From contig JBBIQS010000063.1 of NCBI GenBank assembly GCA_037442205.1, positions 1-48,442 on the forward strand: a stretch of DNA of 48,442 nt, given 5' to 3'. This DNA is from JBBIQS01 sp037442205 (GTDB lineage Bacteria; Myxococcota; Myxococcia; Myxococcales; UBA5297). Positions 25,517-33,741 of the stretch are shown one piece after another (the first letter of the stretch is position 1; every line of letters starts with the position of its first letter). A model generated the notes under the pieces. That model did not search any database. It was given only the letters and a program-made list of their open reading frames with translations, and had not been told where the DNA came from. The translations under genes were made by a program, and so were the position numbers.

Positions 25517-25866
25517 GAGACGGGCGCGCGAGCGCTCGGCAACGCCTATCGAGATTGGCGGACCTCAGCCCTCACGGCCTTCCGCGACAAGGCGATCTCT
25601 CGCAGCTTCGGCGCAGGCTCGAGGCGCAGGCGTCCCAGAATGGATGAGGTGGGCAGGCCTGCTCCTGCGTGGAGCGCTGATGCCTGGATGAAGCGCTGCA
25701 AGCCTCACCCGCCAGCGCATCGACGCAAGGGTCCGTGAGATCGCCGGCAAGTCCTGACGCGATATGATCCCCAAGCACCTGGGGCCTCGCCATCCTTCGA
25801 GCTCGCCATCGTCCTTGGGCGGGCCAACATCTGCCTGGCCAATTCCAAGGCAGCCGAGAGCGATAC
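25517..25866. other. 350-base gap with a short hairpin
   Basis: No supported gene. CCCCA (25769-25773) pairs with TGGGG (25780-25784) around a 6-base loop, about 80 bases upstream of the next ATG. Short open frames here are Arg/Pro-rich and lack ribosome-binding sites. Confidence 0.4.
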
Positions 25867-27771
25867 ATGAGACCCTTGGCGCTGGCCTTCACCGCGATGC
25901 TCGCCGCCTGTGCGGGACCGGCGGCATCCGACAGGCCCGACGCCGCCGGGGCCGACGCACAGGATCTGCCTGGCGCCGATGCCGGTTCGACTGAGCCCGA
26001 CGCCAGTTCGCCGGGCGCTGACGCCAGTTCGCCGGGCGCTGACGCCAGTTCGCCGGGCGCTGACGCCAGCTCGCCGGGCGCTGACGCCAGCTCGCCGGGC
26101 GCTGACGCCAGCTCGCCGGGCGCTGACGCCAGCTCGCCGGGCGCTGACGCCAGTTCGCCGGGCGCTGACGCCAGCTCGCCGGGCGCTGACGCCGGCTCGC
26201 CGGGCGTTGATGCCGGCTCGCCAAATGCCGACGCCGGTTCGACCGGCCCCGATGCCTCGACGCCGCCCTGCTCTGGGGCAAGCTGCGTGCGGCCAGGCAG
26301 CTGCCCCGCCGGATCGGCGCCAGCGCGCTTCGTCTCCCAGGTGCCGCCGGGACCGCTCGCGCCGCTCCAGACCACCGCGGTGTCGGTGACCTTCGCCAAC
26401 TGCGGGTCGAAGACCTGGACCGCCGCGACCTCCCTCGGCTCGGCGACGGGCATCAAGCTCGGCTCGCAGGCCCCGCAGGACAACACGACCTGGGGAGCCA
26501 ACCGCTTCCTCGTTCCCGCGGACGTGCCGGTCGGCGCCGAGGTCACCGTGCCCTTCGCGGTCACCGCCCCGTCCCTGACCGGCTCCTATCCCATCTCTTT
26601 CGCGCTCGTCGACGAGTCGGTCGCCTGGCTGCAGGAGGCGAGCCCAGTGGTGCAGGTCGCGATCGCCGACTCGGGCGGACCGGTGACGCTTTGCCCGGGA
26701 GTCGCCGCCGATCCCACCGGCGCCACCCGGGCGGATCTGGCGATCCAGCAGTGCATCGACGCCACTCCCAGCGGCGGGACGCTCGAGCTGCCCGCCGGGA
26801 CCTATCGGATCGAAGACGCGGTCCGCATCGCTCACCCGATGACGCTGCGGACGGCGGGCACCGCGGGCGTCGCCTCGCCGTGTCTGGGCGCGGTGCGCTG
26901 CGCGGTGCTGCGCGCCGCACCCGGCCTGGACGTCGCCAACGGCTTCCTGCAGCTCGCGACGACCAACAACGTCGTGCTGGATCACCTCGTCCTCGACGGC
27001 AACCGCGCGGCCAGGCTCGGGAGCTCGGCCGCGGCGCTGTGCGCCAGCGGCAACAACCGCCACGGCTTCAACGCCACCAGCGGCCAGTGCGTCGCCTGCA
27101 CTTTCCTGTCCTCGGCCAGCATCAATGCTCTGTGCGGCACCGGCTTCGAGTGGATCGGCGACGACGCCGTGATCCGCAACTCGACCTTCAGGGACAACGG
27201 CGAGAACGCGGTGAAGAACATGTGGTCCGACGGGCTGACGCTCCTACAGTCCGACCGCGCCGTCGTCGAGGGCAACCGCTTCATCGACAACTCCGACGTC
27301 GACTTCATCTGCGGCGGGGCGCGGGCTGGGTCGATTACCGGCAACACCGTGGTCCACACCCGGCAGATCTCCTTCGCGGCGCTGATGCTCGACAACTTCA
27401 ACGGCGGCACGCACGGGGACTTCGCCGGGGCGCTCATCCAGGGCAACGCCATCGACTGCGGCGTCTCCTGGTGCCACTTCGGCCTCATGCTCGGCCCCCA
27501 CGCCTGGTACCTGTCGGCGAACGTCACCGGAGGCACGGTGACCGGCAACAGCGTGGCCAACGCGCGGCAAGGCATCAACGTCGAGGGCGCCGGCACGTTC
27601 GCCAGCCCGATCACGGTCTGGGGCAACTCGGTCTCGGGCAGCTCCACCAGCGCCGAGTTCCTGTGTGGGACGCGCTCCTGCTCCCCGTACAACATCTCTC
27701 CGGACTCGGTGGTCAACCGCAGCGGCGAGACAATCCCCTATACCGCCTGGACCTGGCACGGCTGTCCGTAG
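25867..27771 (+). CDS. Lipoprotein: 7-residue repeat linker, NBR1-like Ig domain, parallel beta-helix
   Basis: Encodes 634 residues from the ATG at 25867. The signal ends in lipobox LAAC (Cys15). Residues about 38-128 are 13 heptads of the DASSPGA type (a 21-bp DNA repeat), a flexible spacer. Residues about 140-268 resemble the NBR1/Ig-like 'four-Trp' domain (TTAVSVTFANCGSKTW, LGSQ, FLVPADVPVGAEVTV, FALV). From about 275 to the end is a right-handed parallel beta-helix, opening GGTLELPAGTYRI, with repeated NNVVLDHLVLDGN, DAVIRNSTFRDNGENAVKN, VVEGNRFIDN and GSITGNTVV units, as in polysaccharide lyases and epimerases. Active-site residues cannot be assigned. A carbohydrate-active surface enzyme is likely, supported by the chitosanase gene next door. 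Confidence 0.85.
   Translation: MRPLALAFTAMLAACAGPAASDRPDAAGADAQDLPGADAGSTEPDASSPGADASSPGADASSPGADASSPGADASSPGADASSPGADASSPGADASSPGADASSPGADAGSPGVDAGSPNADAGSTGPDASTPPCSGASCVRPGSCPAGSAPARFVSQVPPGPLAPLQTTAVSVTFANCGSKTWTAATSLGSATGIKLGSQAPQDNTTWGANRFLVPADVPVGAEVTVPFAVTAPSLTGSYPISFALVDESVAWLQEASPVVQVAIADSGGPVTLCPGVAADPTGATRADLAIQQCIDATPSGGTLELPAGTYRIEDAVRIAHPMTLRTAGTAGVASPCLGAVRCAVLRAAPGLDVANGFLQLATTNNVVLDHLVLDGNRAARLGSSAAALCASGNNRHGFNATSGQCVACTFLSSASINALCGTGFEWIGDDAVIRNSTFRDNGENAVKNMWSDGLTLLQSDRAVVEGNRFIDNSDVDFICGGARAGSITGNTVVHTRQISFAALMLDNFNGGTHGDFAGALIQGNAIDCGVSWCHFGLMLGPHAWYLSANVTGGTVTGNSVANARQGINVEGAGTFASPITVWGNSVSGSSTSAEFLCGTRSCSPYNISPDSVVNRSGETIPYTAWTWHGCP
25978..26250 (+). repeat. 21-bp in-frame tandem repeat (13 units)
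   Basis: Units of 21 bases start at 25978 and every 21 bases to 26230. Nine consecutive units (25999-26187) encode the identical heptad DASSPGA and differ only at synonymous positions such as AGT versus AGC. Flanking units are degenerate (DAGSTEP, DAGSPGV, DAGSPNA, DAGSTGP). There are no spacers, so this is a minisatellite, not a CRISPR. Confidence 0.95.
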
Positions 27772-27814
27772 GCCGCCGGCCTCGGTATCGGCGACGAGCA
27801 ATCGCTCTCGGTCA

Positions 27815-27828
27815 CATTCGGTCGAATG
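27815..27828. other. Palindrome upstream of the chitosanase gene
   Basis: CATTCG-GT-CGAATG is an inverted repeat 96 bases before the start at 27924. Its half-site GGTCGAAT also occurs twice on the minus strand in each copy of the dispersed repeat at 23438 and 31826. It may be an operator; this rests on sequence resemblance only. Confidence 0.3.
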
Positions 27829-27923
27829 CCATCGGCGATGCAGGCGGCGTCGACGCGCGATCGCCCTTGCGAGGCGGGTGCCGGCGAGAGCCTGCCCGGA
27901 GCCGCTGCATCGACCGTTCTATT

Positions 27924-28682
27924 ATGTCCCCCATGCCCGCAATCCGACTCGTCGCCCCCATCGCCGCCGCGATCGCCTTCGCAGCCTGCGGAAGCAGCTC
28001 CGTCGCCGACGACTCCTCGGCCGACGCCTCGGTCGACGCCTCGGCAACTGACGCGGGAACGAGCGGCGACGCTTCGACACCTCCCGACAGCGGGCCCTCG
28101 CTGATCGAGCGGCTCATGGCGCTCACTGCGCAGTGCAGCGTCGCCTCGAATGGCAGGTACGCCACCGATCAGGGAGCCACGCCGACGATCGACATCTGCA
28201 GGCTGAACGGCGCCTTCTTCTGGAAGGCCGACATGGACATCGACTGCGACGGCAAGACGACGCCGCAGTGCAACCGGTCCACCGATCCCTCGTACTCGAA
28301 CCAGACCAGCGTCAGCGACTCGCAGGGCAACCCGCTCGACGCCGCGAACCTGCCGTTCATCGTCCTCCCGCTGCCGGGCAGCCGCTTCGACTTCCGCGCG
28401 CAGGGGATCAAGGCGGGCGCGGCGGCCATCGTCCTGTACGACGGCCAGCTCGCCTACGGCGTCTTCGGCGACGTGGGGCCGTCGAGCATCATCGGCGAGG
28501 CGTCCTACGCGATGGCCAAGGCGATGGGCATCGATCCCAGCCCGACGACCGGCGGCGTGGACAGCGGGGTCACCTACCTCGTGTTCACCGGCGCGGGCGC
28601 GGTGCCGAGCAGGGTCGAGGACCCTCAGGAGGCCGCCGCTCTCGGCCAGTCGCTCGCCGAGCAGTTGCTCGGGAACAACTGA
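27924..28682 (+). CDS. GH75 chitosanase lipoprotein
   Basis: Encodes 252 residues; ATGs at 27924 and 27933 are both possible and neither has a clear ribosome-binding site. The signal ends in FAAC (Cys22), followed by an Asp/Ser/Ala-rich linker to about residue 60. The catalytic domain has the glycoside hydrolase family 75 pattern: FFWKADMDIDCDGKTTPQCN, NQTSVSDSQGNPLDAANLP, FIVLPLPGSRFDFRAQGI, YGVFGDVGPSSIIGEASYA, GGVDSGVTYLVF. D183 and E192 lie nine residues apart, matching the catalytic Asp160/Glu169 pair of the fungal enzyme. GH75 hydrolyses chitosan by the endo-inverting route. The family is mainly fungal and actinobacterial. The lipid anchor suggests a cell-surface enzyme, perhaps acting on fungal walls (inference). 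Confidence 0.88.
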   Translation: MSPMPAIRLVAPIAAAIAFAACGSSSVADDSSADASVDASATDAGTSGDASTPPDSGPSLIERLMALTAQCSVASNGRYATDQGATPTIDICRLNGAFFWKADMDIDCDGKTTPQCNRSTDPSYSNQTSVSDSQGNPLDAANLPFIVLPLPGSRFDFRAQGIKAGAAAIVLYDGQLAYGVFGDVGPSSIIGEASYAMAKAMGIDPSPTTGGVDSGVTYLVFTGAGAVPSRVEDPQEAAALGQSLAEQLLGNN

Positions 28683-28740
28683 GGCCGGCAATGCCAGCTC
28701 GTCGCGAGTGAGGCTGGCGGGGGCCTTCGCCTCGAGCCGT

Positions 28741-28890
28741 TCAGACGGCGAGCTGGATGTGTACCAACCCCGCCGCCTTCACGTTGCCGGAGCGGTGCAG
28801 CAACACCTTCTTGCCTTGCCGCGAAATTCCTTGGCCAGCGCGCGGACCATCCCGTAGTGGCAGGGAACCAGGTGCGGGCACTCGGCTGGG
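28741..28890 (-). pseudogene. Frameshifted C-terminal remnant, possibly of a metallo-beta-lactamase-fold hydrolase
   Basis: On the minus strand one frame reads PAECPHLVPCHYGMVRALA then KEFRGK. The next frame continues KKVLLHRSGNVKAAGLVHIQ then LAV and a stop at 28741. The two halves join if one position is inserted or deleted near 28805, so a frameshift has broken the gene, and no upstream start is present. LVPCHYGM resembles the late His strand of metallo-beta-lactamase-fold hydrolases; this family call is tentative. The rest of 28683-29026 holds nothing I can support. Confidence 0.5.
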
Positions 28891-29026
28891 CCTCCAGCAC
28901 CAAGCAGTGCGCGCGTCCGCCCTTGCCGGCCGATCCGAAGCTGCAGCGGCGACAGCGGGATGCCACGAGCTTGCCCCAGCAGAAATCCCGGAATCCGCGG
29001 CCGATCGTTTACGGCCTGGCGGCGGT

Positions 29027-29656
29027 CTACATCAGCGGGAGGATGCGCACCGCGAATCCACCTTCATCGGTCGACGTCTCGAAGCCGGGTCGGCGCATCA
29101 GCAGCGCGACGCGAGTTTGTCGCCGATCACGAATCAGGTAGGCGAACGCGACGTATCCTTCCACCTCCACCGCCCACCGCCGCCGGCCAGAAGAAGCCGT
29201 GACCCGGTGCTTCTTGCTCTTCGGCTCGTAGTCGATGCAGAGCTGCACTCCTCCCAACGAGCCGCCGCGGCGCGGAGTGTCGTCATAGGCCAGCTCGATC
29301 TTGGAGAGGGTCAGGTCGGCGGGAGCGTCCAGGACCGCCACCGACACCTCCGCGAAACCGCAGCCCTCGGCAGGGCCCACCAGGGCGACGACCTTTCCCT
29401 GCTCGTCGACGGCCGCGCTCGTCAACGCCATTGAGCATTGAGGCACCCTCGTCTGGCGCCCCAGCACGGCAACCCGCCGGGGGCGCGACAGCGGCAGCCG
29501 CTTGAGCCCCATCATCGATGGATGAAGAGGCTCGGCCGAGGCGAGGCAGTCTCCTCCCGGCTCGCAGGCGAGCAACAGGATCTGGTCGGCAGGCGGTTCA
29601 ACCGGTGGCGGCGCCTGGCCGCTCAGCAGCAAGAGAATGGAGAGCACCACGGACAT
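29027..29656 (-). CDS. Exported hypothetical protein
   Basis: Encodes 209 residues; GAGGAG sits 8 bases before the ATG at 29656. An N-terminal hydrophobic segment (VVLSILLLLSGQAPP) is probably a signal peptide, with cleavage near residue 15. The mature part has four scattered Cys (ACEPGGDC, VPQC, GCGF, LCIDY) and predicted beta-rich segments, with no recognised family. The gene follows the propeller lipoprotein gene after 31 bp on the same strand, so they are likely co-expressed and may act together at the envelope. The function is unknown. Confidence 0.75.
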   Translation of the reverse strand: MSVVLSILLLLSGQAPPPVEPPADQILLLACEPGGDCLASAEPLHPSMMGLKRLPLSRPRRVAVLGRQTRVPQCSMALTSAAVDEQGKVVALVGPAEGCGFAEVSVAVLDAPADLTLSKIELAYDDTPRRGGSLGGVQLCIDYEPKSKKHRVTASSGRRRWAVEVEGYVAFAYLIRDRRQTRVALLMRRPGFETSTDEGGFAVRILPLM

Positions 29657-29687
29657 CCAGTTCTCCTCGATGATCGCCTCGGCGCCG

Positions 29688-31772
29688 TCAGTGTGACGCG
29701 GAACCGCCTGCCCGGCGAGCGGCGTGGTCGATCAGCGGACGCGTGCGGCGCAGCTCCTCGCAGGCGGACAGCGGCTCGCTCCTGCCGCCCGCGGTGCAGC
29801 GGAACAGGTCGCAGCCGCCGCCGGCGCAGGCGAAGGTCCGATCCGGCCAGTAGGCGAACCAGCCGTCCCCATGCGTGCCAAAGGTCGCCTCGCTCGTGCC
29901 ATCCATGGCGGAGAGCCGCAGGCCGGCCTGGCCGTCGAGGTGCTGCAGGAAGAGCTCGGCGCCGAAGGAGACCACCGGACCGGACGACTCGAAGAGGACG
30001 TGCGCCGGCGCCGCGGCGGAGTCGACGTCATAGACGTCCACCGCGTCGAGGAGGGCGTGCCCCAGCGACCCGGCCTCGAGCGCCACGCGGCGGTCGTCGA
30101 GCCAGAGCGTGCGCTCGAACTGGCGGACGTCGGCCTCGATGCGCCTCGGCTGCTGGGCGCCGGGCAGGTCGAAGATCCAGAGGCCGCGATCCCGCGGCCC
30201 GCCGATGGCCACCGAGCCCCGCGACGAGTCGGGAGAGACCGCCAGCCCGAACACCCCGCCCTGCCCGATGGCCCGTTCGCCGAAATGTCCCACCCTGCGG
30301 CCGGTCGCCGCGTCGAAGACGAAGACTCCCGCAAGCTCGTCCTCGGCGGCGACGTACCAGGCCCCCCGTTGCCGGAAGAGCTGATAGCCGGCGCTCTGGT
30401 TCATCACTCCGTCGAGCTTGAGCTCCCGCCAGCCGGCAGCGCCGATGCCTCTCACGTGCAGGGCCGAGCGCTCTCCGGTCGAGGCAGCGATGGCGTCGCG
30501 GCTCTCCTCCGAGAGATGAGGGTGGAACAGGCCGCGCTGCGGGGCGCGGAGGGTCTCGAGCACCTCGCCGCTCTCCACGTTGAAGCGGCGCAGCTCGTCG
30601 CCGAGCTGCAGGCTCACCACGCCGGGCTCGAGGAAGGAGGGCGGACCGCCGACTTCGACCGCGTCGAGCGCGGCGAGTTTCCTCGGCGCTGGCTCCGACA
30701 GGCTCCACGCCCACAGGCCGGCCCCCGGACCGCCAGGTCCCGCCTTCCATTTCTCGCGAACCGGGGCCGCCATCCGGCTCGTGAACCACCCGGCGGTCTG
30801 CGCCAGCGCCACCTTCCCATCCCAGAGCTGGTGGGGGACGAGCAAGGCAGCTCCGACCTCGAAGGGGCGGCCGCGCACCAGCGTTGCGAGGGGCGCGCCG
30901 TCGCGGAGGAGCTCGTAGCTTCCCTGTTCGTCCCGGCGCACCCCGACGCGGCCGTCCGGGGACGAGAGCATCAGCTTGGACTGGGCGCTCGGGCAGCGAG
31001 CCGGGGTGAGCCCCCGTCCCTTCTCGTCCTCGTCGAGGATCGCGCAGGGGGCCCTGACGATGCCCCGCTCCTCGAAGGTGTCGGCCCAGAGGCCGAGCTG
31101 GAAGCGGACTCCCTTGGCGTCCTCGGCGCTCACCAGCGCCCGCTTGCCGTCGGCCGAGACCTGGAGATCGCGGGCCTGGGTCAAGGGCCAGGAGCGCCTG
31201 GCCTCGCTGAGCAGGGCGCCGTCGCCGGCGCGCAGCACGACCGCCGTCGCCCCGCTGCCGCCGCTGCTCTTCTCGACAAAGGCGCAGGCGCGCTCGGTCG
31301 CCAAAGCCACCTGGAACCGGCCGGGCTTTCCCGGCTTCTGCCAGCGCCACCGCCACGCAGCGAGGTCGAACAGGCCCACGCCGTCGTTGGTGGCGACGCA
31401 CAGGTGCCCGCCCGACGGAGCCACGGCCGCCTCCTCTGCCGCCGCCGGAGTCGGCACGCGATAGAGCAGGTGACCGGTCTCCGCCTCCCACACCACCACC
31501 TCCCGGCCGAGCGCCATGGCGATGAAGCCCGGGTGCCCGGCGGCCCCGGCATAGGTCGGCCAGCTGCTGCCGGCGGTGAAGAAGACGTCCTGCGAGACGA
31601 TGCGCGGGCTTGCCGGAGCGGACGTCTCGCCGGTGGCGGCCACCGGCTCCGCGCCAACCGCTCCCGGGCTTCGAGCGCTCGGGTCCGGCCGCCGGGCGAC
31701 CTTGGCGCAGCCCAGCGCGAAGAGGAGGCCCATCGCGGCGAGGATCGAGGCGGCGGGCGTCTGACGTCTCAT
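29688..31772 (-). CDS. Lipoprotein with a WD40/quinoprotein-like beta-propeller
   Basis: Encodes 694 residues. The ATG at 31772 has GGAG upstream; the frame is open further upstream but without a signal. The lipobox is ALGC (Cys22). After a Pro/Ala-rich linker the protein alternates short beta strands in blade-like units: PGFIAMALGREVVVWEAETG, GHLCVATNDGVGLFDL, DLQVSADGKRALVSAED, GVFVFDAATGRRVGHFG, VFGLAVSPDSSRGSVAIGG. This is the pattern of WD40 or quinoprotein-type propellers, usually protein-interaction scaffolds. No catalytic motif is seen. It is transcribed divergently from the TPR lipoprotein at 32036, and the shared upstream region carries repeat copy B. Confidence 0.82.
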   Translation of the reverse strand: MRRQTPAASILAAMGLLFALGCAKVARRPDPSARSPGAVGAEPVAATGETSAPASPRIVSQDVFFTAGSSWPTYAGAAGHPGFIAMALGREVVVWEAETGHLLYRVPTPAAAEEAAVAPSGGHLCVATNDGVGLFDLAAWRWRWQKPGKPGRFQVALATERACAFVEKSSGGSGATAVVLRAGDGALLSEARRSWPLTQARDLQVSADGKRALVSAEDAKGVRFQLGLWADTFEERGIVRAPCAILDEDEKGRGLTPARCPSAQSKLMLSSPDGRVGVRRDEQGSYELLRDGAPLATLVRGRPFEVGAALLVPHQLWDGKVALAQTAGWFTSRMAAPVREKWKAGPGGPGAGLWAWSLSEPAPRKLAALDAVEVGGPPSFLEPGVVSLQLGDELRRFNVESGEVLETLRAPQRGLFHPHLSEESRDAIAASTGERSALHVRGIGAAGWRELKLDGVMNQSAGYQLFRQRGAWYVAAEDELAGVFVFDAATGRRVGHFGERAIGQGGVFGLAVSPDSSRGSVAIGGPRDRGLWIFDLPGAQQPRRIEADVRQFERTLWLDDRRVALEAGSLGHALLDAVDVYDVDSAAAPAHVLFESSGPVVSFGAELFLQHLDGQAGLRLSAMDGTSEATFGTHGDGWFAYWPDRTFACAGGGCDLFRCTAGGRSEPLSACEELRRTRPLIDHAARRAGGSASH

Positions 31773-31825
31773 GGTCGAGGTCTCCGCTGCCCGTCTGTCG
31801 ACCGAGCCGGGGTTTCCGGGAAGTC

Positions 31826-31912
31826 CGACGGCCGAATTCGACCGGCGCCCTTCGCCGGGCATTGCCGGCCCCAACTGACCGAATTTCCTACCACTTATTC
31901 GACCGGCAGCCA
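31826..31912 (+). repeat. Dispersed intergenic repeat, copy B
   Basis: Aligns with copy A at 23438-23528. The 24 bases at 31827-31850 are identical to 23439-23462. The second block reads GGCCCCAACTGACCGAATTT, then a few variable bases and TTCGACCGGC. It lies between the divergent starts at 31772 and 32036, where promoters for both genes are expected. Confidence 0.7.
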
Positions 31913-32035
31913 TCGAGCGCAGCCGTCGCCCGGTTCCAGGATCCGCTCGCGGGAGTCCCAGATCTCCTTGGAACCGCCGACCGGGCGGGAGCCAATGGAC
32001 TCGAAGCTCTGGTAGCCTTCGCCCGGGAGGCTCCA

Positions 32036-33343
32036 ATGCAAGCTTTCGCCGGGCGGCGCCACTGCGAGTGGACCCTCGCCTTCATCCTTGTCGCCGGTTG
32101 TGGCGCGCCGGTGGTGCAGCCCGAGCGGCCTCTCAGCGCAGACGAGCTCTCGAAGCTGGTGCAAATCGCGGCGAACCAAGCCAGTGAGCGGGAACTGGCC
32201 GAGGCGCACCAAATACTCGATTCGGTTCTCGAGCGAGAGCCTCGCCATGCCCCGGCGCTCTTCCTGCGCGCGTGCCTGTTCCTGGAGGCGAACGACCTGA
32301 CCTTCGCGGACCGGGCCATCGCCTCGCTCGAGGGTGTCGCCCCCGGCCATCCGCAGACCAAGATGCTGCGCTCGCTGCTGCGCCTTCGCGAAAACACGCC
32401 TGCCCTTCGATGGAGCGACGCCTATTTCTCCGCCTGGCGCGAAGCGGGTCGGCCCGATTTGAATGCCCAGCACTTTATCCCCGCAAACGTTGAGTTCGGC
32501 TTCGACCTGCCGATCAACTCGGCCGGGGATTCCGAGCGCTGGAACAACGCCGACCCCAAACTGCGCCTGGCGCTCGCGCTCTCCTCAGTTCCATTAAGCG
32601 AAGCCCAAGCACTCTGGCTGGGGTCGCAGCTTCCTGCTCTCAGAGATCCGCTGATGGCAATTGGCGCGATCAACAGGCTGCTCGAGTCTCCGGCGTCAGA
32701 GGCCGTAAAGGAGAGAGTTCAAGCGGCCGCGAGGGAGAAAGCGAGAGAGCTTGCCAAGGCTAATCCAGGTTGGATGCAGGTGCGCCTGATGGAACTCCTC
32801 GCTGGCACTCAGCGCGAGACTCCGTTCTCCGCGGCAGACCTGGATGAGCTGGAGAAGATCTCGAAAATGCAGAGCTATCGGGCAGAGCCTCTGTCCCGCC
32901 TGTTCTTCGAGGTTCTGAGCATCTTGGAGGCCACGCAAACTCCTCGGGCCAGCGCCGCTGCGTTCATGGCTTTCGTCAACGCGATCGACGGCCCAGAAGG
33001 ATTCACGTTGACGAAACGCACGGCTGCGACAATCCCGGGGCTTGATCCCAACGATCGGCGTCGTCTGGGAGAAGCGCTCTGGGCGATCGGGAGCGCACGC
33101 CTCGCCGAAACGACGGCGCTCGACCAGTTGCTTGCGCACATGACTCGGAAGGCAGCAGCGGAACTGCTTGGGGATCAGCTCAGAATCTCGGAAGTGCAGA
33201 ACCAGTTGGCCCGCGGCCGAGCCATCCTGGCCGGCTCGCGACAGGCTGCCGTGGACAGCTGGCCCATCCCCTCGCTCCAAGAGGACTGGCTTCTGTCCAC
33301 GGTGACTGACGAGATGAAGCACCTCGCTGCTTTGGCCGAGTAG
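32036..33343 (+). CDS. Helical-repeat (TPR-like) lipoprotein
   Basis: Encodes 435 residues; GGGAGG lies 6 bases before the ATG at 32036. The lipobox is VAGC (Cys23). Residues about 35-120 contain two TPR-like helix pairs (ELAEAHQILDSVLEREPRHA, LFLRACLFLEANDLTFADRA, IASLEGVAPGHPQTKMLRSL). The rest is almost entirely helical and charged, with lower GC at third positions than its neighbours around 32580-33100. No family is recognised. It likely sits on a membrane and binds other proteins (inference). It converges with the OmpA fragment at 33378. Confidence 0.78.
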   Translation: MQAFAGRRHCEWTLAFILVAGCGAPVVQPERPLSADELSKLVQIAANQASERELAEAHQILDSVLEREPRHAPALFLRACLFLEANDLTFADRAIASLEGVAPGHPQTKMLRSLLRLRENTPALRWSDAYFSAWREAGRPDLNAQHFIPANVEFGFDLPINSAGDSERWNNADPKLRLALALSSVPLSEAQALWLGSQLPALRDPLMAIGAINRLLESPASEAVKERVQAAAREKARELAKANPGWMQVRLMELLAGTQRETPFSAADLDELEKISKMQSYRAEPLSRLFFEVLSILEATQTPRASAAAFMAFVNAIDGPEGFTLTKRTAATIPGLDPNDRRRLGEALWAIGSARLAETTALDQLLAHMTRKAAAELLGDQLRISEVQNQLARGRAILAGSRQAAVDSWPIPSLQEDWLLSTVTDEMKHLAALAE

Positions 33344-33377
33344 AGGAGGACTGCTCGCCAAGCTGCGAACCCGCGTC

Positions 33378-33590
33378 CTACCTCTTCACCAGCTCAACCC
33401 GCCGATTCCTCGCCCGCCCCTGCTCGCTGTCGTTGGAGGTCACCGGGGCCATCATCCCAGCGCCCTCGGCGCGCAGCCGCCCCGGGGCGATCCCCAGCGC
33501 CGCCAGCGCCTTGGCCACCGCCGCCGCCCGCGCCTTGGTCAGCTCCAGATTCACCTCGTAGTCCGCGACCCCGTAGGTGTCCGACCGCCT
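33378..33590 (-). pseudogene. Truncated duplicate of the OmpA-family gene 3' end
   Basis: The minus strand encodes DYEVNLELTKARAAAVAKAL through RARNRRVELVKR and a stop at 33378. This matches the last ~63 residues of the intact OmpA-family gene (34535-35383) with only a handful of changes, and the DNA is over 90 percent identical across about 195 bases. Upstream, GGTCGGACAC still aligns with the parent's GGTCGGGCAC, but two bases are missing, so the reading frame shifts and then homology fades near 33590. No start codon of its own is credible. It is a dead fragment in direct orientation with its parent. Confidence 0.85.
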
Positions 33591-33741
33591 GGGTGACGTC
33601 AGGGAGGCCCTGGCCGCCGACAGCGCCGGACTGAGCCCTGTGTATTTGTGCTTCTCTACGTCCCATTTTTGCGAGAACGTTGGAGCTGAAACCAACTCGT
33701 GCGGCAGCACCATTGGTCCTTCTCCAGATTGCGAGGCCCCC

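Noticed and set aside
25999..26187. Possible CRISPR array
   Set aside because: The 21-bp units abut with no spacers and stay in frame in a lipoprotein gene.
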